From positions 124,001-188,000 of the forward strand of contig NZ_JRJE01000032.1 in assembly GCF_000763295.1 (NCBI RefSeq): DNA of 64,000 bases, given 5' to 3'. Of the stretch, positions 17,622-25,736 are shown in pieces (position 1 is the first letter of the stretch; each line of letters starts with the position of its first letter). The DNA is from Thalassospira australica. Lineage in GTDB: Bacteria > Pseudomonadota > Alphaproteobacteria > Rhodospirillales > Thalassospiraceae. The notes below the pieces were generated by a model, which was not told the DNA's origin, searched no databases, and was given only the letters and a program-made list of their open reading frames with translations. The position numbers were made by a program, and so were the translations under genes.

Positions 17622-18338
17622 ATGATCAGAAACACCGAAGAAACCGAGATCGATCTGCCCAAAATCGGCCCGCTGCCGGTTCGGCTGCGTCCCAGTGCGC
17701 GTGCGACGCGACTCAAATTGCGCATTGATCCGGCCTTTGACGGAGTTGAAATTGTCGTGCCCAACGGGGTGTCGCGCAAAAAGGCGATCTCGATGCTCCA
17801 TCAGCATAGCGACTGGGTCACCGCCCACATGAACCGCCTGCCCGAACGGGTTCACTTCATGCCTGGTGCGTGGATTCCCTTCATGGGCCATGATCACGCC
17901 ATCCGCGCCGTGCCCGATGCCAAACGCGGCGTCTGGGCCGAGGCGGGCGTCATCTGGGTGTCGGGCCAACCCGAACATACCAACCGGCGTGTGACCGATT
18001 TTCTGAAAAAACAGGCCAAGCTTGAAATCGCCCCGCGTGCGCACGCCTATGCCGATATGATCAACAAAAAGGTCAATCGCATTTCGCTCAAAGACACCCG
18101 CACCCGTTGGGGCAGCTGTTCGTCATCGGGCAATCTGTCGTTTAGCTGGCGGCTGGTGCTGGCACCGGAAGATGTTCTTGATTACGTCGTCGCCCATGAA
18201 GTCGCCCATCTGCAGGAACTTAATCATTCCGCACGTTTCTGGGCCGTGGTCGAAGATCTTTATGGCCCGTCAAAAAAGCAGCAGCACTGGCTGAAAAAGA
18301 ACGGTGCCGCCCTGCATCGCTTTGGCGCCGGAACGTGA
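17622..18338 (+). CDS. YgjP-like metal-dependent hydrolase (M48 superfamily)
   Basis: A 238-residue protein with the zinc metalloprotease motif HEVAHLQELNHS (HExxH plus a third ligand further on) and the upstream RTRWGSCSSSGNLSFSWRL segment typical of YgjP/DUF45 proteins. The family is cytoplasmic and poorly understood; some members act on UTP or are proposed proteases. The ATG at 17622 is chosen over a TTG 30 bases upstream; the ribosome-binding site is weak. A LysE exporter follows 37 bases after the stop in the same direction. Confidence 0.88.
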   Translation: MIRNTEETEIDLPKIGPLPVRLRPSARATRLKLRIDPAFDGVEIVVPNGVSRKKAISMLHQHSDWVTAHMNRLPERVHFMPGAWIPFMGHDHAIRAVPDAKRGVWAEAGVIWVSGQPEHTNRRVTDFLKKQAKLEIAPRAHAYADMINKKVNRISLKDTRTRWGSCSSSGNLSFSWRLVLAPEDVLDYVVAHEVAHLQELNHSARFWAVVEDLYGPSKKQQHWLKKNGAALHRFGAGT

Positions 18339-18375
18339 GGGTTCCTCACCTTTTGGATTTAAGGCAGTCCGACCC

Positions 18376-19005
18376 ATGCTGATCCCCTTGGAAACACTGG
18401 CTATTTTTATCCCCACCGCCCTGGCGCTGAATATGACGCCGGGCAATGACATGCTGTTTTGTCTGGGACAGGGCATCAAATCGGGCCCGCGTGCGGGCAA
18501 TGCCGCAAGTCTTGGCATTGCCACGGGGGCCCTGATCCACACCGCCCTTGCCGGGCTTGGGCTGGCGGCCGTGGTTGCGGCCCATCCGGTGGCACTTGAT
18601 GTGTTGCGCTGGGCGGGGATTGCCTATTTGGTGTGGCTTGCCATCAGCGCATTTCGCAGCACGGATCAGGCGCTTAAACCCGCAGAAACCCGACGTTCTA
18701 GTGCGATAAGTGCCTGGCGCGACGGAATTATTGTCAATCTGCTCAATCCCAAGATCATTGTCTTTGTGCTGGCGTTTATTCCGCAGTTTGTTGATGCGGC
18801 GCGGGGATCGGTATTGGGGCAGTTTTTGATTTTCGGGCTGATTTTAAACATTGGCGGGACGATCATTAACTGTCTGGTTGGCAGTTTTGCCGGGAAAATC
18901 GGGCAGTTTCTGTCCCGCTCACACAAAATTGCACGTGCGTTTCAGATCGCCACCGGCTGCATTTTTCTGGGGCTGGCGGCCAAGCTGGCCTTTGACCGGA
19001 AATAA
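18376..19005 (+). CDS. LysE family amino-acid exporter
   Basis: A 209-residue membrane protein with about six helices and the LysE/RhtB start pattern ALNMTPGNDMLFCLGQG. It also has GIATGALIHTALAGLGLA and the NLLNPKIIVFVLAFIPQFV segment. It would export an amino acid or analogue. The start at 18376 (MLIPLE) is preferred over upstream codons that overlap the previous gene. It ends near the convergent LysR gene, with an AT-rich stretch between. Confidence 0.9.
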   Translation: MLIPLETLAIFIPTALALNMTPGNDMLFCLGQGIKSGPRAGNAASLGIATGALIHTALAGLGLAAVVAAHPVALDVLRWAGIAYLVWLAISAFRSTDQALKPAETRRSSAISAWRDGIIVNLLNPKIIVFVLAFIPQFVDAARGSVLGQFLIFGLILNIGGTIINCLVGSFAGKIGQFLSRSHKIARAFQIATGCIFLGLAAKLAFDRK

Positions 19006-19088
19006 TGAATAATTATAGCCATTATTCAAATTTGTTGAATAATCCCCCGAGTGCCGAATATCGCCGCAAATCGAGCTGAAACAAATCC

Positions 19089-19997
19089 TCACACAATACA
19101 GCCACTCGCCCGCAGCGATGGCAATTCGGCGCGCAAAAATGCCAAAAAGCTTTTTTCCACCGCACTGAGTTCACGCGAGGCGGTAAACAGCGCCACATCC
19201 CATTCAATGGTCGGGGTCAGGGTGCGGGCGACGACCTTGTCGGTATCGACCAATAGGGCGGCGAACGGGTCGCTGACGGAAATGCCGACATTTTGTTCAA
19301 CCAGACGCGAAATGGTGCGAATCGTGCGGGCCTCGACCGCGATCCGGCGCGGCCAGCCGGCAATCTGGAAAATATAGTCGATCTTGGTGCGCAACGGCGA
19401 ACCGATCGACAGTTCGACAAAATCCTCGCCGCGCAGCAAATCAATATCGATGGTCTCGAACCTCGCCAGACGATGATCAACCGGCATCAGACACACCGCG
19501 CGGGATTGCGCCAGCGGTGTGACCAGAAAATCCGGGTCCTGCAGATCAAGGGTGATGCCGATCCCAAGGTCGCATTGCCGGTTTGAAATCATGTCGAGCA
19601 TCCCTTCAAGCCCGGTATCGGTAATACTGACCGAAACCTTGGGATGGGCCGTTTTGAACTTTGCCACCACATCAAGCAGATAGGTATCAACATAGATCGG
19701 CTGGGCGGCGATGCGGATCGCGCCGAGCTGATCATTGGCAATCGCACGCGCCTGTGTTTCGACCTCGCGGAAGGCATTGAGCGAACGCAACACGGTGCCA
19801 TGGAACTGATGGGCTTCACGCGTGGCGGAAAGCTGATTGCGTTTTCGATTAAACAACTGAAAGCCAACGGATTTTTCAAAACTGTTGAGCAGACGGCTGA
19901 CCATCGGCTGACTGATATTCATCGCCTGGGCCGCCTTGGTCACCGACCCATGGGCCATAAAGGCATTAAAACTTTCAAGTTCACGCAGGTTCATCAT
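19089..19997 (-). CDS. LysR family transcriptional regulator
   Basis: A 302-residue regulator with an N-terminal winged helix-turn-helix (residues about 3-60; SVTKAAQAMNISQPMVSRLL) and a periplasmic-binding-like effector domain. It is divergent from tctC with 142 bases between the starts, the classic LysR arrangement, so it probably controls the tctCBA-M20 operon. A T-N11-A type inverted repeat lies 18 bases upstream of its own start. The inducer is unknown, presumably the substrate of the Tct system. Confidence 0.92.
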   Translation of the reverse strand: MMNLRELESFNAFMAHGSVTKAAQAMNISQPMVSRLLNSFEKSVGFQLFNRKRNQLSATREAHQFHGTVLRSLNAFREVETQARAIANDQLGAIRIAAQPIYVDTYLLDVVAKFKTAHPKVSVSITDTGLEGMLDMISNRQCDLGIGITLDLQDPDFLVTPLAQSRAVCLMPVDHRLARFETIDIDLLRGEDFVELSIGSPLRTKIDYIFQIAGWPRRIAVEARTIRTISRLVEQNVGISVSDPFAALLVDTDKVVARTLTPTIEWDVALFTASRELSAVEKSFLAFLRAELPSLRASGCIV

Positions 19998-20014
19998 CCA
20001 GCTCCAAAGACTTC

Positions 20015-20039
20015 CCAGTATGTAAATTAGTTATACTGG
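20015..20039. promoter_or_regulatory. LysR-type operator between the regulator and tctC
   Basis: CCAGTAT, 11 spacer bases, then ATACTGG: a perfect 7-bp inverted repeat of the T-N11-A form bound by LysR proteins. Its position near the regulator start fits autorepression and activation of tctC. Confidence 0.65.
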
Positions 20040-20139
20040 AATTAATTTTTTGCGTCATTGGTTATAGTTTGTCTATGCAGGACATCGCAAAAAGAAAAGC
20101 CAAACCATTGGCAATCCTGCCACCAACACCCAGGGAGAC

Positions 20140-21135
20140 ATGAAAATGTTTCGACAGCTTAAAAAAGCAGCCGGCATCGCCGCCGCCATCCTTGCGACAA
20201 CAACCATGATTTCAACTGCCCAGGCAGACGCCTATCCTGAAAAAGCCGTGACGCTGGTTGCACCGTATGGTGCCGGTGGTGCATCTGACCTGGCCGCCCG
20301 CGCGCTGGCAGAGACCGCCACCAACTACACCGGCGGTCAGCCGGTTGTTGTTGTTAACAAAACCGGCAATGGCGGCATGAATGGCGCACGTTTCGTTTCC
20401 GAATCCGATCCGGACGGTTACACCCTTCTTCTGTCGCGTGTCGGCATGGCGTTGTATCCGGCGGTTTACACCGACAGCCCGGTTGGCTGGGATGCCTACA
20501 CCTTCCTTGGCATGCTTGAAGCAACCCCGATGATTTTGGCTGTTAACGCCAATTCCGACATCCAGACCATCGATGAGCTGATTGCCAAAATCAAAGACAG
20601 CAATGGTGCAACCACCTATGCCGCATCCGGCCCCACCGCGATTGATGGCTTTACCGTTCAGGCGCTGTTGTCTGATGTGGGTCTTGACCCGCTGACCGCA
20701 TCCACCCTCGTGCCATATAAAGGCGGCTCTGCACTGGCTGCTGCCCTGCTTGGCGGTCACGTTGACTTCCTGGCGATTGCTGCCGGTTCCCTGATGCCCC
20801 ACATCGAAGCCGGTAAAATGCGCCCGCTGATGGTCTATTCGCCGAAACGGATGGCAAGCCTGCCCGACGTCCCGACCGCCAAGGAACTGGGCTATGCCCA
20901 GGCCGGTCAGGTTGGCGGCTGGAGCGGTTTGTATGCGCCCAAGGGTCTTCCGGAAAACGTCGTTGCCAAATGGACCGAGATCCTTGGCAAGGTTGCGACC
21001 GACGCGCAGTGGCTTGATCTTGCTGCCAAGCGTGGGTCGACCTCGATCATTGGCGATCAGGACCCGGCAGCCTTCGTGAAAAGCCAGTTCGAGCTTTACA
21101 ACGGCATGGCCAAGAAGTTCGGCTACATCCAGTAA
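20140..21135 (+). CDS. tctC: Tripartite tricarboxylate transporter substrate-binding protein
   Basis: A 331-residue Bug/TctC family periplasmic binding protein. A signal peptide is clear, with cleavage probably after TAQA (about residue 29). The mature start YPEKAVTLVAPYGAGGASDLAAR and KTGNGGMNGA are the family's ligand-loop motifs. GGGAG precedes the ATG. It captures a carboxylate or related anion for the TctA/TctB membrane subunits encoded next. The ligand cannot be told from sequence. A palindromic repeat separates it from tctB. Confidence 0.92.
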   Translation: MKMFRQLKKAAGIAAAILATTTMISTAQADAYPEKAVTLVAPYGAGGASDLAARALAETATNYTGGQPVVVVNKTGNGGMNGARFVSESDPDGYTLLLSRVGMALYPAVYTDSPVGWDAYTFLGMLEATPMILAVNANSDIQTIDELIAKIKDSNGATTYAASGPTAIDGFTVQALLSDVGLDPLTASTLVPYKGGSALAAALLGGHVDFLAIAAGSLMPHIEAGKMRPLMVYSPKRMASLPDVPTAKELGYAQAGQVGGWSGLYAPKGLPENVVAKWTEILGKVATDAQWLDLAAKRGSTSIIGDQDPAAFVKSQFELYNGMAKKFGYIQ

Positions 21136-21189
21136 GCAGACGTTTTTGAACGTCCCGAATGAGTGACAAAGCCCGGAATTGACCACCAT

Positions 21190-21293
21190 CGTCATTCCGG
21201 GCTGCGCAAGGCGCAGACCCGGAATCCATCTTTCTGTTGTGACCTCGACAGATTCCCGCCCCCCTTCGCGGGGGCAGGCTTTGCGGAATGACG
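21190..21293. repeat. Palindromic repeat between tctC and tctB
   Basis: The element begins with CGTCATTCCG and ends with the exact inverse CGGAATGACG. Inside are two hairpins: ATTCCGGGCTGCGC paired with GCGCAGACCCGGAAT, and CCCGCCCCCTTCGCGGGGG. It resembles the dispersed CGTCATTCC repeats of proteobacteria. It probably sits in the tctC-tctB transcript and could stabilise or terminate the tctC part. Confidence 0.7.
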
Positions 21294-21381
21294 TTGGCGG
21301 GCAATCAGGGGCGGATGTGTTCGCTATCCCGGGAATTGTTCAAACGTTCTTTAATTGAAGATTTTAATGCGAGACGGAACC

Positions 21382-21909
21382 ATGACCCAAAATCGCGATT
21401 TCTATGCCGGACTGGTGGCAACGGTGTTCTTTGCCGTCATCCTGTTCGTTCTGATCCCGATCTATGTGAAGGTTCCGTCTTTCATTCCGGGCTTTGCCCC
21501 GCCGCCTGACATGTGGCCGCGCGTGGTTGCAACCGTCGGGCTGGTGATGGGGGTTCTTGCCCTTGTTCTTGCCTTTCCCAAGATGCGCGCCGCCAGTCGC
21601 GAACAGGTTGAAGGCCTTGGCAGCCGTATCCTTGGCAACAAGATCCATGTGATGCGGTTCATTGGCGTCCTGATCGTGTTTGCCGCCTTTGTCTATGGCA
21701 TGCCCTTGATCGGTTTTGTCCCGGCGACGGTTTTGCTGCTTGGCGTGCTGTTCATCATGACGGGCAAATTCGAGCGCAAATTCTGGATGATCGGCCTTTC
21801 GATCATCTTCCCGGTCTTGCTGTATCTGCTGTTTACCAAAGTCACACACACGCCCTTCCCCGAAGGCAAGTTGTTGTCTTTGAGCCTTTCTGACCTCGTA
21901 ACACTTTAA
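21382..21909 (+). CDS. tctB: Tripartite tricarboxylate transporter small membrane subunit
   Basis: A 175-residue membrane protein with four hydrophobic helices and the TctB pattern FIPGFAPPPDMWPRVVA. The ATG at 21382 (MTQNRDF) is preferred over a TTG 27 bases upstream. It pairs with TctA in the inner membrane. Sequence conservation is low in this family, so the call leans on the tctC-tctB-tctA order. Confidence 0.88.
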   Translation: MTQNRDFYAGLVATVFFAVILFVLIPIYVKVPSFIPGFAPPPDMWPRVVATVGLVMGVLALVLAFPKMRAASREQVEGLGSRILGNKIHVMRFIGVLIVFAAFVYGMPLIGFVPATVLLLGVLFIMTGKFERKFWMIGLSIIFPVLLYLLFTKVTHTPFPEGKLLSLSLSDLVTL

Positions 21910-21927
21910 CCGAAAGCCCCAATCGTT

Positions 21928-23430
21928 ATGTGGAATGAATTGCTTTATGCCTTTGAGGCGGTCGCAACGTTACCGAACTTTCTGGCGATGTTTGCCGGGA
22001 TCTGGGCCGGTGTGATCATTGGTGCCATTCCGGGCATGACCGGAACCATGGCCGTAACCCTTGCCCTGCCCTTTACGTTTTATCTGCCGCCGGTCACCAG
22101 CATCCTTCTTCTGGTTGCGCTCTATAAGGGATCGACCTATGGCGGATCGATTTCAGCCATTCTGATCAAGACGCCGGGCACAGCGTCAGCCGCCTGTACG
22201 GTTTTGGATGGTTATCCGCTGGCACGCGCCGGCAAGGGTGGCAAGGCGCTTAATATGGCGCTGGTCTCAAGCTGTATCGGCGACTTTATTTCCAATATTT
22301 CGCTGTTCTTCCTGGCGATTCCGCTGGCGACATTTGCGCTGCGGGTTGGTCCGCCGGAATTCTTCATGCTGATGGCGTTTTCACTGACCATTGTGGCAAG
22401 TATTTCCGGCCGTTCACTGGTTCTTGGCATCATTTCGGCCTGTCTTGGTCTGCTTCTGGCGACCGTGGGCGAGGACATTTACGGATCGTACCGCTTTGCC
22501 CTTTCTGAGGACATGAAATCGGGTCTTGGCATGGTGCCGGTTCTGATTGGTCTGTTTGCCCTGCCTGAACTGATCAAGATGGTCGTGTTCCGCCCGGAAG
22601 ATAACAATGATGCGATGAAGCTTGGCGATAACCGCCTCACACTTTCGGAATTTCGCGGGTCGATCAAATCGATCTTTCGCGGGTCGGTCATCGGCGTTGC
22701 GCTGGGGGCCATTCCGGGCATCGGGCCATCAACGGCCGCGTTCTTTTCCTATAGCGAGGCGCGCCGGACATCGAAAAACGGGGACAAGTTTGGCGAAGGC
22801 GAGCTTGAAGGCATTGCCGCGTCCGAATCTGCCAACAACGGGTCGTGTGGCGCGACCATGATCCCGCTTCTGGCACTTGGTGTGCCCGGTGATGTGATTA
22901 CCGGTGTGATGCTGGGTGCGTTCATGATCCATGGCCTGACACCGGGACCGCTTCTGTTCCAGAACAATCTGGGTGATGTCTATGCGCTGTTTATCGGCAT
23001 CCTGTTCAGTTCCGTCTTCCTGTTCATCGCAGGCAAGGCGACGGCAGGGGCATTTACCAAAATCTCGCGCATTCCCCAGACGCTGCTTTTGCCCTGCATT
23101 CTGATCCTGTGCGTCTATGGCATCTATTCGATCGGGGCGAGCCCGTTTGATGTCACGGTCCTTCTGGTGATGGGTGTGGTCGGCTTTATCATGATGTTGC
23201 TGAACATTCCCGCAGCCCCGTTCCTGATCGCCTTTATCCTTGGCCCGATGTTTGAAGACAATATGCGCCGGTCCCTTGCGATTTCACGCGGTGATCTTGG
23301 TGTGTTCTTCCAGTCGTGGATTTCCTGGGGATTCTTTGCCCTGACCGTTCTGTTCGTCATTCTGACCATTCGCCGCGAATGGAAGAAATGGCGCGACAAT
23401 CGCAATGCCGACAGCGCATCCGCGAACTAA
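21928..23430 (+). CDS. tctA: Tripartite tricarboxylate transporter large membrane subunit
   Basis: A 500-residue membrane protein with the two family repeats, each carrying a G-x-x-PG motif: GAIPGMTGTMAVTLALPF near residue 31 and GAIPGIGPSTAAFFSY near residue 260. SANNGSCGATMIPLLALGVPG is also typical. It is the transport channel, driven by an ion gradient. It starts 18 bases after tctB and ends 24 bases before the M20 gene. Confidence 0.95.
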   Translation: MWNELLYAFEAVATLPNFLAMFAGIWAGVIIGAIPGMTGTMAVTLALPFTFYLPPVTSILLLVALYKGSTYGGSISAILIKTPGTASAACTVLDGYPLARAGKGGKALNMALVSSCIGDFISNISLFFLAIPLATFALRVGPPEFFMLMAFSLTIVASISGRSLVLGIISACLGLLLATVGEDIYGSYRFALSEDMKSGLGMVPVLIGLFALPELIKMVVFRPEDNNDAMKLGDNRLTLSEFRGSIKSIFRGSVIGVALGAIPGIGPSTAAFFSYSEARRTSKNGDKFGEGELEGIAASESANNGSCGATMIPLLALGVPGDVITGVMLGAFMIHGLTPGPLLFQNNLGDVYALFIGILFSSVFLFIAGKATAGAFTKISRIPQTLLLPCILILCVYGIYSIGASPFDVTVLLVMGVVGFIMMLLNIPAAPFLIAFILGPMFEDNMRRSLAISRGDLGVFFQSWISWGFFALTVLFVILTIRREWKKWRDNRNADSASAN

Positions 23431-23454
23431 ACCGAGCAAAAAAAGAAGATAAAA

Positions 23455-24633
23455 ATGTCCAAACCAAACATGTCCCGCCTGCATCATGCCATTGATCTGC
23501 TTGGCAAGCTGGTGGCGTTCGACACGACCAGCAAGAACTCGAACCTCGGTCTGATCCATTTTGTCCGTGACTATCTGGCGGAGTACGGCATTGAAAGCAC
23601 CCTGTTTCATGACGAAACCGGCGAGAAGGCCAACCTTTTGGCAACCATCGGCCCCAAAGGGGTGCCGGGTATCGCGCTTTCGGGTCATACCGATGTGGTC
23701 CCTGCCCTTGAAACCACCTGGGTAAGCCCGGCCTTTGAGCTGACGGAACGGGATGGCAAGCTGTTTGGCCGCGGGTCGGCCGACATGAAGGGCTTTTCGG
23801 CCTGTGTATTGGCGATGATCCCGGATCTGGTCAAACGCGACCTTGCGATTCCGTTCCATCTTTGCCTGTCCTATGACGAGGAAGTCGGCTGCATCGGGGT
23901 TGGATCAATGGTCGATTATCTGGCCGCGATGGATACGCCGCCGCGTTTGGCGGTAATTGGCGAGCCGACCGACATGAAGGTGATCAACGGCCAGAAGGGC
24001 AAATATTCCATGCGGGTTGCGGTCACCGGTACGGCCGGTCACAGTTCGTTTGCGCCCAATCACGTCAATGCCATCGAATATGCCACGCGTGCAATCAACC
24101 TGATTGCCGAAAAGGCCCGTGAGTTTGAGGCAAACGGCCCGTTTGACGATGATTTTACTGTGCCGCACAGCACGATGCTGACCACCACGATTGGCGGCGG
24201 GACTGCGACCAATGTGACCCCGGATTATTGCGAGTTCACCTTTGAGATCCGCCATCTGCCCGACCATGACGCCGAAGCAGTGATTGCCGATCTGCAAGCG
24301 ACCATCATGGACACGCTGGACGTGGAGATGAAGGCCAAGGCAGACGAGACCGGCTTTGCCTTTGAAAAGATCTTTTCCTATCCGGGGATGGGCGATTGCA
24401 CCGATGCGCCGGCGTTCGAGCTGGTCCGCAACATCATCCCCGACATTTCAGGCAAGGTGTCTTATGGCTCCGAAGGGGGCGTGTTTGAAAAGCAGGGCAA
24501 TATCCCGTCGGTGATTTGCGGGCCCGGCAGCATCAAACAGGCCCATAAGCCCAACGAATTTATTGAAATTGCGCAGATCGAGGAATGCCTTGATTTCCTT
24601 GACGCGCTTACCGATCAGGCCAAAGCGGCCTGA
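23455..24633 (+). CDS. argE: M20 family deacylase/peptidase (acetylornithine deacetylase-like)
   Basis: A 392-residue zinc enzyme of the ArgE/DapE group. The metal ligands are in ALSGHTDVVPA, GRGSADMKGF and YDEEVGCIG, with the catalytic GEPTDMK region and the dimerisation-domain GTAGHSSFAP. Such enzymes remove an acyl group from N-acyl amino acids. As the last gene of a tctCBA operon its likely job is to process the imported compound, for example an N-acylated amino acid or similar amide. It could also be the ordinary arginine-pathway ArgE. The symbol marks the closest family, not a proven role. Confidence 0.8.
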   Translation: MSKPNMSRLHHAIDLLGKLVAFDTTSKNSNLGLIHFVRDYLAEYGIESTLFHDETGEKANLLATIGPKGVPGIALSGHTDVVPALETTWVSPAFELTERDGKLFGRGSADMKGFSACVLAMIPDLVKRDLAIPFHLCLSYDEEVGCIGVGSMVDYLAAMDTPPRLAVIGEPTDMKVINGQKGKYSMRVAVTGTAGHSSFAPNHVNAIEYATRAINLIAEKAREFEANGPFDDDFTVPHSTMLTTTIGGGTATNVTPDYCEFTFEIRHLPDHDAEAVIADLQATIMDTLDVEMKAKADETGFAFEKIFSYPGMGDCTDAPAFELVRNIIPDISGKVSYGSEGGVFEKQGNIPSVICGPGSIKQAHKPNEFIEIAQIEECLDFLDALTDQAKAA

Positions 24634-24786
24634 TAATCTCACCGCGGCGCTGCGTCACCCTCAGCGCCAATCGGCCCGCTGCAGTCCCAAAGCCGTCCAC
24701 CCCGGCTTTTTGCGTCGCGCACCGACAGGTGAGAAGCTCCCTGATTGCATTCCCCCCAAGTGATGCAGTCAAGCAAGCCAAACTTG

Positions 24787-24822
24787 AGACCGGCTCGTGA
24801 AAGCGATGCCGGTCTTTTTTTG
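24787..24822 (+). terminator. Terminator of the tctCBA-M20 operon
   Basis: AGACCGGC pairs with GCCGGTCT, extended inside by TCG/CGA, and TTTTTTT follows. Confidence 0.9.
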
Positions 24823-24858
24823 TGCCTGCACGTTCCTTGTTGAACCGGGCATTTCACA

Positions 24859-25227
24859 TCACTCGATAAATTTCTCTATCACGCGATCAGCCCCGATCAA
24901 CGGAATGATGCGCAGCAAAACCTGATCCATCACCCCCGTCTCCGCCTGTGCGATGAATTTGGCCTTGCGGTCTTTCCATGACAAAGTCTGAATCAAACTG
25001 GCTGCCACGACAGATGGCTGATCGAGATTTTCGACAGGAACCTCCGTCGCGCCACCGCGAATGCTCGTGCTGATCGGGCAGCACATCAAAAGGCCCGTTT
25101 GCCGGTTATACGACTTGGACGAAAGCACAAGTGCGGGGCGGTACTTGCCAATTTCCTTGCCTTTGGTCGGCTCAAAGTCCAGCCAGATAATATCATTGCG
25201 TTCCGGCACATATGTCTGGGCTGCCAT
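24859..25227 (-). CDS. MazF/PemK family toxin (mRNA interferase)
   Basis: A 122-residue protein with the family start RNDIIWLDFEPTKGKEIGKYRPALVLS and the CCPISTSIRGG strand. MazF/PemK/ChpB toxins cut mRNA at short sequences. The ATG at 25227 shares one base with the antitoxin stop (TGATG), so translation is coupled. A strong convergent terminator lies after the neighbouring M20 operon. The usual Gly of the GDI motif is Asn here. The family call is firm; the cut site is unknown. Confidence 0.9.
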   Translation of the reverse strand: MAAQTYVPERNDIIWLDFEPTKGKEIGKYRPALVLSSKSYNRQTGLLMCCPISTSIRGGATEVPVENLDQPSVVAASLIQTLSWKDRKAKFIAQAETGVMDQVLLRIIPLIGADRVIEKFIE

Positions 25228-25487
25228 CACTCGCCGATTTCAGCAGAAGAAGGCTGCGCAAGCGCATCAGCATGCGCACCATGCGCATCCAGCCCGACCA
25301 AAAGGTCCGCCTCTGAAAAAGGAAGGTTGACCTTTCGGGCCGCTTTACAGGATGCCTCAATCACGATTTTTCCAGCCTTCACGTCAATACTGACCGGACT
25401 GGCAACATCCAACCGCGCCTGTGCGAGAATATCACGGGAAAGCCTCACAGCGGCACTGTTACCCCAACGTTTGATCTCACTTTGCAT
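25227..25487 (-). CDS. MazE/AbrB-type antitoxin
   Basis: An 86-residue protein with an N-terminal swapped-hairpin DNA-binding domain (KRWGNSAAVRLSRDIL, VSIDVKAGKIVIE), the MazE/SpoVT-AbrB fold. The C-terminal tail is Ala-rich and acidic and would wrap the toxin. It precedes the toxin gene, the normal order. Palindromic sites in its promoter are probable autoregulatory operators. Confidence 0.9.
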   Translation of the reverse strand: MQSEIKRWGNSAAVRLSRDILAQARLDVASPVSIDVKAGKIVIEASCKAARKVNLPFSEADLLVGLDAHGAHADALAQPSSAEIGE

Positions 25488-25507
25488 AACACCCTCTTGG
25501 ATCGTAC

Positions 25508-25570
25508 GTAGCTACATATGTAGCTACTATCGTTCTTCCCGTCACAAGTGTCAACATATGTATCTACACG
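25508..25570. promoter_or_regulatory. Palindromic operators of the toxin-antitoxin operon
   Basis: A perfect 20-bp palindrome, GTAGCTACATATGTAGCTAC, sits at 25508-25527, 21 bases upstream of the antitoxin start. A diverged second copy (ACATATGTATCTAC) lies about 40 bases further out. Two related sites in front of a MazE-type gene are what cooperative autorepression by the MazE-MazF complex needs. Confidence 0.7.
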
Positions 25571-25614
25571 GCAGGTGAACTTGAATCGCACCTTTTGGGA
25601 AAATGGATCTGGAA

Positions 25615-25685
25615 ATAAGGAAAAATAAATCTGTCCCCTTTTTCTGTCCCTGTCCCCTTTTTCCTTGTGTCCCCTTTTTCCTTGC
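25615..25685. repeat. REP-like repeat cluster, left edge of the defence locus
   Basis: AAAAATAAATCTGTCCCC begins the cluster, and TGTCCCCTTTTTC then recurs three times within 65 bases. The first unit is the exact inverse of 23 bases at about 28808-28832, on the far side of the nuclease/ATPase pair. The sequence type resembles repeats I associate with REP-associated tyrosine transposases (RAYT). No transposase gene is in the window. Confidence 0.7.
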
Positions 25686-25736
25686 GCATGCTTTGGTCAC
25701 CATTGGCATTATGTGCATTTGAAACAAAGGAAAAAT

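Noticed and set aside
20212..21195. A 327-codon frame opposite tctC
   Set aside because: Shadow frame; the tctC reading has a signal peptide, ribosome-binding site and clear family motifs.
25645..25685. The tandem TGTCCCCTTTTTC units as a CRISPR-like array
   Set aside because: Units are short, adjacent and without unique spacers of uniform length; they fit a degenerate REP cluster better.
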